Below, piece by piece: positions 47,901-59,900 of a DNA stretch of 64,000 bases (position 1 is its first letter; each line of letters begins with the position of its first letter). The DNA is taken from contig NC_057926.1 of NCBI RefSeq assembly GCF_018873765.1, forward strand, positions 49,715,043 to 49,779,042, written 5' to 3'. The position numbers were made by a program, and so were the translations under genes. The notes beneath the pieces were generated by a model. It had not been told where the DNA came from. It did not search any database and saw nothing but the letters and a program-made list of their open reading frames with translations. The DNA comes from Telopea speciosissima (taxonomy: Eukaryota; Streptophyta; Magnoliopsida; Proteales; Proteaceae).

Positions 47901-50900
47901 GCTAAAGTCAATATAAGCATCAAAGTGGAAAATCAAATTCTTGTTATGTAAACAAAAGGGGAAAAATGCCAATTTTATGAAAGACCAAGGAAAAGATAAT
48001 TAAATGAAAAGATGCATAAATATGGATAATCAGCAAAGTTATGGAAAGGATAAAGACATTCCAATGGACTCTTCATATGCGTGTCAGGTTAGGGTGGGGG
48101 TGCATTATAGAAGGAAGTGACAATGAAAGGTTGAATACTAACATTGTGTAATGGAGGGATGGAATTTTGATCATCAATGCTTGCTGTCATATCTTTGGTA
48201 TCTCTACTCAGTTGATTCTTCTGCACCATCGGTGTCTTAGCTAATGGAGGCAGTGAAGTAGGACCTGATGTCAAGTGTGGCCTGGTTTGACTAGATGCAC
48301 CTGTGGTTCCTTATTGACCATCAACACCTCAAGGTTATTGCATTTGCCAAAAATTTTAGAACAACTCCCAGAAGAGAATTTTGTTTCAAGTCAAAATCGA
48401 GAAATTGAATGCTTCATAAGCATATAACTTCACTGATATTATGAAGAAAGCCACTAGTAAAAAAAATCAACAAATTTTAAGAAATATGGCGCAATTTATG
48501 GTCAAACAACGATGAATCATATATATCTAGAAGAAATATGCTACCTTCACATTTGATAGAACATTAAAACAACTGATGTAAGAGCCAGTCATTTAGAGGA
48601 TTTCTAGACCTTGTCAAACTCAGATCTGAAGAAATATGAAATCCTAGAAGACACAATTCAGCATATAAACACTGTGTCATCAGATTAGGCCTCCTTCATA
48701 ATCCAAGTAAATAGTGTATGCCGGGATAGCTTTGAAAGAAAAAAAAAAAGAAAACCTGTCCTCAATAAACTATACCAGGACTAGCTAGTTTTGGAAGCCG
48801 TCTGTTGGTGATTTGGGTGCAAACTACTACTAATTCAGTTAATAACATTCAATAGTTTCCCCAATAGTTGTTTCTTTCTCGATGAATATGACCAGCACTA
48901 GAGGCCCAATACCCCTTCAGGGAAAAGTAGGAGAAAGGGTAGCAGACAACAAGAAGAAGAATGAAAACGAGGTGATAAAGTTGTCAACTTGCAACGGTAT
49001 CAACTTAGAAAGAGGTGGAAGTGCACTTTAAGATCTCAGTTTGCTCTCTCTCCGCAAAGTCTGGATGGTCATGTGTGGTCCCTAGAATCTATCAGCATTA
49101 ATGGATTAGCATGGCCTGATAACACTGAATCAAAGAAAAGAATGTTGGACTTTGCTATTAGCCTAAAACAAAGGCCTCAATTTGGTTTTTAGCAGGAGTA
49201 GGTGCATCTCCACAATCCAGACCTTGATTACCAGGTTTGTAGAGATTTTCCATCATACATCCTGTCATGGCCTCACTCAAAGCATAGTTCTAAGTTGTAC
49301 AACTCAAGTTGTATCAGACAGAAGTGACTTAAGAAGAGCATGAGATATACAAACTACCAGTGCATGTTAACTTAGTTGTCATGTTTTCACGATTTCAACT
49401 AAATGTCGCCATTCCAGTACAGAAGACCAGAAATTTGGTCATAGTCTTGACACTTCAACCACAACTAATCTATCTTGTCCACAAGACTTCCCAGCACATC
49501 TCACCTGCAATTTAACCAGAAAAGAAAAGAAAAAATATTTTTGACATTTGATTTAAAAATTGATCCTTCCTTCTGCACCTAATTTTCATCAAAGCCTTTC
49601 TTTTTCTTATCTTGAAGCTCCCAATACCCTAACTTTCTGAAAACAGATATCCCTCTAAATCACTTTTTCGACTGTTTATTTCTCCGAATTTGTAGTTTCA
49701 AAAATCTATTATAATGCAAAAAGCATCAATACTAGCAAGAATTGATGCATTTACTCACAGATTGAAGATTTAAATGGTTAATTTGCTAAAGAAATGTTGG
49801 ATAATTGACAAATTATCTGATTTCAGAAAAGAAAAGGAATATGAGATTTGTATGAATAGATGTAGTTTTTCATGCACTTCCCAGACCCCGCAGTGGCAGG
49901 AGCCTCGTGCACTGAGTATGGCCTTTTAGATGTAGTTTTTAATGTGGTAGAGATTGCCCTGATCTGCAGTTTCATTAAATTTGTACTTTAATTCCGTGGA
50001 CCTTTTTCAAATTATCTTGTATAAAATATTTAAAGATGAGAAGGCATCACCTAATGCAGCAAAGGGTGGAGTGAAGGAAAAAATATTAATGGTATATTTT
50101 GCAATTTCTGCAATGTGAACAAACTATGCCCCATAAACAGATTTGGAGACTTTGGGTGAAGATATCCAAGAATGGAAGCATTTCAATAATGTCAATCTGG
50201 GCAACCAAATAGTCACAAGCAAAATTTCACATTGATTACATGGTTCCAACCGTTCAATTAGCCTTCATCTAGTAGATCCCAACAGTCCAATTAGTTGCAA
50301 CATTGCTCCCCACCCCCTTCTTTGCAGATAGGATTGACAAAACTGTGTAAATTTTGGTTGTTTGAGTAATACAGGTACTTGCTAGTCTGCCAAAAATTCA
50401 AACACAGATTGATGACCATATGAATCACATTAGAGATGGGGAGATCTATTCTAGTGTTAAACGTAGAGCACAGTTGTCATGGCATCCAGACGACTCAAGG
50501 CATTGGAGGGGGCTTGGATGCAAGGCGACACCAACAAGGTGCCTACGAACCCACCTAGGCGACCAAGGCAAGACCTTGACAACTATGACATAGAGAACAG
50601 AGCTGCACCATTAATCCAGTCCTGATCCCATTCCCAATTCTACACCGAAAAGAAAATAACCCTTTCGGCTGATGAGGGCAGTGGATATAGCTAGTGTCAA
50701 ACCATTGCTGGAAAACCAGATTTTTCGACTCGACTTGCCCTCCTAAAAACCTGGTGACTCAGGCGAGTCAAACTGGTCAGGGCAAGTGACTTTTTTCCTA
50801 ATTTTTAAATACATGAAATATGCATAAATTACTAAAAACAGAAAAAAAGGGGGAAAATAATGGAAAATTTCAGGGAAAAAAAAAACAGAGAACCACATAT

Positions 50901-53900
50901 CAAATTATTTTGAGTATATATTATACTTACTCTGCTAACCTTAAACTGAAACTATTTGGACCATCAGACTGGACAGTCAGAGTGTCGTGCCACTGACCAC
51001 TTGACCAGAACAGTCTGACATCTCACCCACTTCTAGAAACATTTTCTATTACAGTCCTGTGATGAATCCACTGAGCAAGATATTGCATCTGAGAAACCCA
51101 GATCAGGTAAAAAAAACATAATTTATTGAAATGGAATAACACCAAAGACTGGATTCATTCCATTTGAGTACTAAGAACAAGCTGGACCAGATACTGTCAG
51201 GTCCTCATATGAATAGAGATTAAACAACTAGTGAAAAAAGACAACTCACCACTCAAGGCCATGTTTAAATCCATTGAAAGATTAGAAAGGGAGTGTTGTA
51301 GCTTCAAATGTTGTGTAACAGATGGTCTAAGGCTGAAACCCTCTGATCTTGGAGGCACCTGTAAATTTATAAATCGTTAAATCATAGATATTGACAAAGA
51401 TAAAGATCCTCATTCACGAAAAAAAAAACACAAAAAATCATGGAAATGTCTTGCAGATTGTTGAATGCTCAAGGTATTCACCAACCCTTACTTGTGAGCC
51501 ATGAAGTAAGCTTGGAGGTGGAGGTGGAAGATCTGGTTGCTTAGAGCTTGAGGAAGAATCTCTAGCAATGTAATCCTCCTTTATGAGGCTATACACCAGA
51601 GGGCAGCATAGTTACAAGAAAGTTCCATGGTAGAAAAATTACTGAAAAGCAAACCAATCAATTGAAGATATTATTTGACTACTGATATGAAAGGTATACT
51701 GCCATACAGAGTCAATCAACATTGGAAGAAAATAACATGGCTAACACATAACAGCAAAGAATATCCCATTGGTTCCCTGCAACACTCAATTTACTAAGAT
51801 AGCTCCAAACAAACCATATTTTTACAATAGCTTCACTAGCACTAATTACTAAAAGAAATAAGATCCAAAAATTTCATCATGATCAGAAACTAAGCACCTA
51901 TTATGTTGGCACCAAAACTAAACATCATAACTAAGCAGTGAACTTCCACCACTCCTATGGTATGCAAGAAGCACTGCATGCAGAAAGAGAGAAAGCAACT
52001 TAGCTAATTGCTCAATATTCAAGCTGAATCAACCGAAATGGCAAATCAGTACTGGAAGGATATAGTCTAACACCTAAGGGTCCCAACTGAATCGGTGACC
52101 TATACAATCGTTTGTTTGTGTGAGTGCGTGTTTTTTTTTTTTTTTGGGGGGGGGTGTGATGGTGGTCGGCCACTCTGGCCTGCCTGTCATGGTTTCATTC
52201 TCTAGCCAGGAAGCTTTCTAAAAAGATGAAAAAAAAGGACATTGATCAGAATGATGTGATATTCATATAGTTCTTCTTAAATCATGTTGTTTTGACTTAC
52301 CTAATTGCATGGTGCTTCCAATAGCAAAACCCAAATTCTGTATAGAAAATATCCTATATGTTCTAAATCACCCAGGAAAAACATTATATAACTAAAACTA
52401 TCCAGTTGGGTGTCCGCAGGTGTGTGTGTGTCCTTTCAATGAATATGTCCAATCACAATTTCAGTCATGAGATGCAAAGGTACCAAGATGTAATAGTTGG
52501 TTCCCTCTTCCCTTAAGAGTCAGGTTGTTTGAGCCATATAGTTCTTCTTAAAGCATATTGTTTTGACTATACCCAATAGTTGGACGTTAAAGGATGCAAG
52601 AGAACAAGGAGAGAAATGAAGGTACAAGGTTGAAGAAGAAGAAGGAGAAGAAGAGAATATGGTGCAATGCTGTGCATTGGAGAATAGACTCCAACCCACC
52701 TATACTACTTCACTAATGAGCTAAAAGAAATTACATACACCTCCCTAGGGAGGTAAAAGGTAAAACAGAAAAAATACAACTAGTTCCTAAAGTACCCTAC
52801 ATTAGAATATTGTACTCCAGAATACTGTGGGGGTATTCTGGTCCTTTTGGGGTTATTTTTATGTTATTAAGTGTAGTTAGCTTATGTCGGCTATGTGGGT
52901 TTTAGTCCCACATCGCCTAGCTTAGACTATTTGTAACTTCCCCTCTATTATAAATAGAGGGGCCTTTCTATCATTAATGCAAGCCATTCTATTATTTTAT
53001 TCCCTCTCTCTAACCCATGGTTCAACCAACATGGTATCAAAGCTGGTCTAATCTAGGTTAGAGAGAAAAACCCTATTTTCTCCCTTCTTTTCCTCCAATC
53101 GATCTCTCCTCCTCTTCTCCCTTTTCTCGGTTTTCTCCTACTCCTGTTCTTCTCCCTTTCAGCCCAAAAACAGGGGCAACACTAATGAGGTAAACATAAT
53201 ATCGATGATTTAGTGCTGCCCCCCTTTCTCTTCTATCGTTTTTTATTAAAAAACCTGCTGAAAGCCTCATCTGCGATTTGGAGTTCCTCTTCTTTGAGAT
53301 CAGATCTCTATAAACCTGATCCTCTAATTTAGGAACACCCTATGCAGCCTTTTTCCAGCCCTATTCTACCCTATTCCTAAACCTAACTTCCCTTTTTCTT
53401 TATCTCCATCAATTGTTTTTTTTTTTTCCAGCCTAAATCCCCAAATCGATTTCACCTTGTCAAGGTTTTTCAAAACCCTGACTCCAATCGATTTTGGGGT
53501 TTCCCTTGTCAGATGCAGCCACTATTTCAGGGATATTTCCCAACTAATGCAAGCCCTAATCGACCTCAGTTTGAACACAATTTGATGGCTGGATTTGTCC
53601 CTACAGCAAATTCTTCTCATCCTGCCTTTTATGGTTCCCTGTTAAAACCCTAACTCAAATCGACATTAGGGTTACAAGTTTGAATTCTTGCTGCCTTTTT
53701 TAAGGGATGATTACTCACCTATAGAGACCACTCGACCTCAGTATTTGCCTCTTTCCAAGTGTTTGAAGACCCCTAACCCCAATCGATCCATCTTTTCAGG
53801 GTTTTTTTTCAAAACCCTGACCCATATCGATTTTATGGTTAGGGTTGTTTGCTGCTATTGGAGTTTTTTGTTGATGTTTCTACCATCAAGAAGGACATTC

Positions 53901-56900
53901 TACTTCAACTATTTATGGCTTGACGAAGGTCTACTGGACAGGATAGCTGCTGCCCTCCTTTTCTGCAATTTTTTGGTATTTCTCCCACATGAAGATCCAG
54001 TCTCAATTACCAAGGAGATTGGTCATTCGAACTGGAGATCCATTTCAGCAGTTGTGGTCAGCATGTATTACAATAAGCCAACACCTTTGACAAGTCATCC
54101 TCACTTTTGTTGAAGCCCCCTTCCCTACAATCGATATTCACTTTCAAGGTTTTTTACAAAACCCTGGCTATAATCGATCTAAGGGTTAGGGCAGTTCACT
54201 ATTGCTGATTTTTTGAGGAGAGTTTTATAAACATCAGAGGAGTATTCAACCCATTATTCAGCATCATTCATCAGGTTTTTTTAGCAAAAATTACGATTCA
54301 TTCTGTTGGCTTGGTTTCTTCAATTTATAACCTATTTCACTTACTTATTCCACTATGGCGGGCTGCTTCAACTGCCTATGGATTTGTCTGGTTATTTATC
54401 TTGTCTTTGCTGGTTATTTTGAGCTTCACTACCTATCTGGCTGGTGTTATTGATTGGCTTCTGTAAGCATAACTGGTTGATGTGTTACTGCTGCCTTCAT
54501 GTGGCATACTGCTGCCCTATGATTGTGACTGAGTTTCCTCTTATTGGAGATCGAATTTCTTTCGTTATGGAAGACTCGAATCTGCTACCCTGGAGATCAG
54601 CTTCTTTGGGACTACAACAATGTGTTCTACGGTTATTGGCTGCACCTACGAACCTATTCAGTTATGTGGAGCTTTTCTGGTTCAAATCTAGCATACTTTG
54701 GAGCTTGAATCCTAGCATTGTTACTGATTCAGATCTGATCCAGTTTTTGTTTAAGCTTCTTCATTCAACTGCTGTTCGGATATCTTCGTTAGTACTGTTT
54801 AGCATGTGGGAGTTTCTACCTTGGAGTTTTTCGCACAATTGCTCCTCCCTGTTTGAAGATTAATCAAGCCTTGAAAAATGGAGCATTTCCTTACTTCAAA
54901 TCAGATCTGTATACTTCTCAGATTTGAACATTGGAGTTAGGAGTTTCTCCCCTGCAGGGGTTTCCATCAAAAGTGTTTGTTTGATCGATGGAAGATGGTT
55001 GGAACTTTATGTTGCATAATTTACTCCTCCTTCATTATCCCACTGCTATTTTTCCTTCACCACCTCCCGAAACATACCTTGGCATTACCCATAAACACTT
55101 TGGAAGATCATGGTATTCTATTGTTTGCCATTTCTTCTTTTTCCATTTCACCTGGCAGCCATTGAAAAACTCTGGAATGTTATGTTTTGCCCTATCTCTA
55201 AAATCATCTCTCTTATGTCCACGTGCACTACACGTGAGGGGGGATTATATATAGTATACTTGCGGCCATTGCAGAGAGCAGAACATGCAGGGACACTTGG
55301 TGCAAAACATAGAAGGTCAGAGGTTTCACCATTGCCAATGGGTATCTACTTTGTTATTGGGTTAAGTTTGTCGTAAGGGGGAGGCTGGTGTTAAAAGTTT
55401 TGAAGATGTTTGGTTATTTTTTAAGATGTTTGCTTATTACCTGCCTATATGAGGTTCTACAATTGGATTGATTTTTTCCGCTGTTTGTTTTTTACTGCTG
55501 TTTGACTCATCTGACGGCTACCCTAGTTACTTATCTTCAAGATTATAATTCAGAGATTCAGTATTGGACAAAGATTGGTGAGAGATGCCTTTTTGCTGAT
55601 CAAGTCTGTCCAAGTTTGAAGGTCTATTTAGGAGTTGCATTCATTTTGGAGCTGAATTCTACTACAACTTATTTTTCCCATTTTTCATTCAAGTTGGGCA
55701 TTAGTACCTTGTATGCGCCAACTTGAGGGGGAGTGTTAGCATTGTTATGGAGAGAGTTTTTTTCTTTTAGTCCAAGTTGGATCTTCCTTCTTTCATATTT
55801 GTACAATCCAGCTTGAGGGGAAGTGTTAGAATATTGTACTCCAGAATACCCCCACGGTATTCTGGTCCTTTTGGGGTTATGTTTATGTTATTAAGTGTAG
55901 TTAGCTTATGTCGGCTATATGGGTTTTAGTCCCACATCGCCTAGCTTAGACTATTTGTAACTTCCCCTCTATTATAAATAGAGGGGCCTTTCTATCATTA
56001 ATGCAAGCCATTCTATTATTTTATTCCCTCTCTCTAACCCATGGTTCAACCAACACCCTACAACATATAAACTCTAACACCAATTGCATGGTGAATAGAA
56101 GGAAATGGTTTCATATAACTACAATATACAGCCAAAAAGCATTTACAGAATTTGAAATAGTCAAGAAATGGCTCCATCCTCTAATTTTTTAAACAATAAT
56201 CTAGCTCAAACAACCTGACTCTTAAGGGAAGAGGAAACATACCATTACATCTATCTCAAGAGATCTAAATCATATAGCCTGTAGTGGAAGAGGCTCTGGT
56301 TCATCTCAAATTCTATAGGGTTTTAAGAAGTAATGATTTCAGTGAATAGGATAAGTGCTAGCTGTGGCTGTTGGTTGCAATAAAAGGAATCTAATGGAAG
56401 AATGCAGTCAATGAGTCAATGGCAGAACCAGATTCAGAAATATAGAATCAGAAAAGAATAGCATTCTTAAAGGAAAGAAACAGGTTCAGATTCAATAAAT
56501 TGAAAAGTAACACAGTATTGGATCGAAAAAGAAAGCAAAAAATTGATGAAGAATAGGAAAACACAAAACAGATTAAGAAGCAAAATAGGAGGAGAAATAA
56601 AATATTTAGACAAAGCTGCTTCATCCAAGGGATGATCTCTATTTTGGAGGGTACAGGAGATGCACAGTACGAGCTTACTCATCAATGAGCTTAATGGACC
56701 AGGTAATGCAAAGGGGAACTCAAATTAAGGGAGTGGTTGAGTTCTGGTGTCTCTTGTGATTACTGTTTTGTTTTTCTTTCTTTTTTAGTTTATGATCGTG
56801 TACCAATTCCAACAATTTCTTATCTAGATGAACCAAGAAGTCACTAATAATTTCATTGGCATAAAGTTTGTACGAAGAACCTCTTTGACCATCACCCTCC

Positions 56901-59900
56901 TCTCTATTTCCAAAGCGCACTGCTTTCAATGAGATAATTTTAACCTCAACCATTAACACTTCTACTAACCTTACCCTTCCTTTGCTTACCTGTCACTAAA
57001 AAAAGAAAATCCGAACTGCCTAAGAAAATAAAACTAAAAAGTAATTTTATCTATAAACCATTAAGTGGAAGTTTGCAACCATTAACTGAGTAATAACCAT
57101 TTAAAATCAAAGTTTGCCACATCCACATGGTTTGAGTAAAAGCAAAAAAAAAAAAAAAAAAAAAAAGTTGGAACTGAATAATTAGAGCATTTTCAAATAT
57201 TAGCACATCATTTTGCATCGAAATATAAATCTAATAAAAAGGCCTCACACTAATTACAGTTTCATGTTACCATCAAAGGGAGGAGACACAGATACAACCT
57301 TTTTTTTCCCCAGCATGCATATCAATTCTTCCTATTAATGAGCAGAGAACCTTCTGGTTATTTAAATACTAGCAGATTAAAAAGAACAACCCAGTGCACG
57401 AGGCTCCCGCTACTGCAGGGTCTGGGAGGGGCAAATGTACACAGTCTTACCCCCTGCTATGCAAGAGAGGATGTTTCCAAGTTTTGAACCAGCAACCAGC
57501 TCACCCACTACTAGGGCTAGCAGTTTACTACGGCAAAATAGGAGAAAAATTGTGAGAACATAGTGCTCAAACCAGATAAGTCATACCTGCCATAAGTAAA
57601 ATGTGGAGGTTTTAGAAGATTGTCAATAGATGTGTTTCCATCTGAACGGGCAACATGAGACCCTACCTACATATTAAAGAAAAAGAAATATTATGAATGC
57701 TTATACATGTATACAACTTTAACCCACGTCACTGGATTGAGTCACTAATATTTTTGGCAAAGATTTACTGACAAGTGATGGAGAGATTATGAGTGACTTG
57801 TTATAAATTCAGTCCATGTGTTTAGAAAAAAAAAATTAAGAAAAAGTAATGCAGCTTGATCAACTCAGAACACATCCACATAATATGTTGGCCCTTAAGC
57901 ACCTAATAGTCATCATGTCATCTATATATCATCATATACAATGAGTAAACAACTTCTGCACATCAATATATCAAAATGAGACACCATGAAAGCTGAACAA
58001 GTAACCATAGATTGTTCTCCACAGGTTAGAATTCATGCATAAGCATTCAAGCCATATCTGAAAGGGAAGGGAAGGTGGGGAAAAATCTGTATGGTTCATT
58101 GATCAATCATCTAAGGAACCAAAAACATACAACAGACAAGTAAAAATGAAAAAGAATACAAGCAAAAGTGGAGTCAAACTATTAGGTGTTATAAATATAA
58201 ACATGACTGCTTTTAATATTTACCGTTGGATGAACCTCCCTGAGTGGAAAGCCTGGAGTTGTTTCCGAGAAGAACTGAAAAAGCTCGAGTGTACCATCTA
58301 TTCCAAACTCCTGACATAGAAGCAAGTATAGGGAGATCTGAAAAGGTCAAAAGAATTCAGAAAAGGAAAATTAAGAGAGAGGAATAAAATAGATGCATAC
58401 CCTATTCAAACCTCCATTAACCAAGATCTTTGCTACTGGAAAATTGCCACCAGTTTCATCATCCTTATATCCAAATAAAGTTTGAAAGTCCTTGTCTCCA
58501 TCGGATTTTGATGGATATTTTGAAGGAGATCTAATTGTGATTGACTCCTTTTTATGAGATATCGCCTCAATCTTTGCCTGCACATTCAAATATCAATTGC
58601 AATTTGTAATGGTACAACAACAGGGACAAAGCAAAGTATGTTTCTAATCGAGTCTGTGCATACCTTACTCATAATATGAAAAGATGCTCATATACATCAC
58701 ACAATTACAAATAAATCTTGCAGTTTAATCAATAATGAAAATAAATGAAACAGAAATTTATACAGATAAATGATAGGGGGCATCTATATCTTCAAAGAAA
58801 CTGACAATTTTGAACAGTTTTGATGCAGTTCAAAAGAACGAGAAGGGCAGCAGCAAACCAGGCCATCAAACTGGACCAAGAATGGGTTAATAGGCTTAAT
58901 TTGAGTGCCCAATGGGTTATATGGGCCATGGGATTTATATTTAAGGTGGGCCTTGGGGCAATGGTAAGGTCATTGCAACTAAGTGGTCGCTGGTTCGAGT
59001 CAGGAAACAGCCTCTCCACGAAGCTGGGGTAAGGTATGACCCTTCCCAGACCACGCAGTGGCAGGAGCTTCGTGCACTGGGTACGCCCTTTTTTATTGTA
59101 GTGGACCAATTTTATAAGCCCAAATATTAGGGATTTAAGTCCTATACAGGATGAAAGTACTTAGTTTCTATTTGTAATGTTCTAGAATAGTTTCTATTTG
59201 TAATGTTCTAGAATAGCTTCTATTTTGAAGAGAGACTTAAGTTGTAAAGGATCCCTACTACCATACATAGGGGTTTCCTATTTTGCTTAGTTCCTAGAAA
59301 TAAAGAGTGCACCAGTGCAGCCTGCATATTCATGAATGTTCCAGTACCAATGGAAGATTCATAGTGGAGGATGAAGATTCACTTGCCTATTCAATAGCAA
59401 GGAATAAATATGGCTTCTGCAACTGATAGGGAATGGCAAAAAACAAAGCATGGTTCTGTAGATGCATCCTAGTGGGATTCTTGAAGAGATTGGTCGTTGT
59501 CTTCAGGATTTTGTTAGTTATGAATTAACAACAAGCTGAGTATACTTCAATCACAATCACTAAAGGTGCCCCCTTCAGTTTGTTTTGGTTCTGTGTGGTA
59601 GTTTTCACAGAATGCATATCCCATGTTTTCAAGAAGTTAGAATAATGGCTCTCTTGGTGAAACAAGTATCTGAAATGCCCCTTACTTGGAACTTGGAAGA
59701 TAATTAGTGAACCTTCTGCAAAAGTTAAATGAAAAAAAAATGGCAATTGATTTAAAGATGTAGCAAATATAATGGGTGGCGGCAAAAAAGGCTTCAAACA
59801 TAAAGAGATTAAAAATGTCAATAATCAAGGCTAGAGTGCTGCAATGTGTTTTCTTTACAATTGTCGGAGAAACTATTCATTGCCAAATTTAGGAAGATGT

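Larger units (their letters stand above)
52800..56055 (+). mobile_element. Complete non-autonomous LTR retrotransposon (copia-type ends)
   Basis: Two LTRs of 232 bases (52800-53031 and 55824-56055) are about 95 percent identical. The element is flanked by a 5-bp duplication CCCTA (52795-52799 and 56056-56060). The 3' LTR begins TG and ends CA; the first two bases of the 5' LTR are changed to CA. A primer binding site TGGTATCAAAGC (53032) complementary to initiator tRNA-Met follows the 5' LTR, and a purine-rich GAGGGGAAG precedes the 3' LTR. The 2.8 kb interior has no gag or pol domain. It contains several degenerate copies of a block with 'AAAACCCTGACTCCAATCGA', and a polypurine-like GAGGGGGAGTGTTAG at 55727 that is nearly an extra LTR start. 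It sits in a WASH-like intron in reverse orientation. Confidence 0.93.
52487..56250. repeat. Inverted ~47-bp arms around the LTR element
   Basis: The left arm at 52487-52533 (CCCTCTTCCCTTAAGAGTC, then AGGTTGTTTGAGC) recurs inverted at 56204-56250 (GCTCAAACAACCTGACTC, then TTAAGGGAAGAGG). The DNA between the arms, minus the LTR element, is about 450 bases. It would form a fold-back element that was later hit by the LTR element. Confidence 0.65.

Noticed and set aside
53688-55376. Open readings of 139-141 codons in the LTR element interior
   Set aside because: They are rich in Phe, Leu and Ser without any gag, protease or RT motif, and they overlap in several frames.
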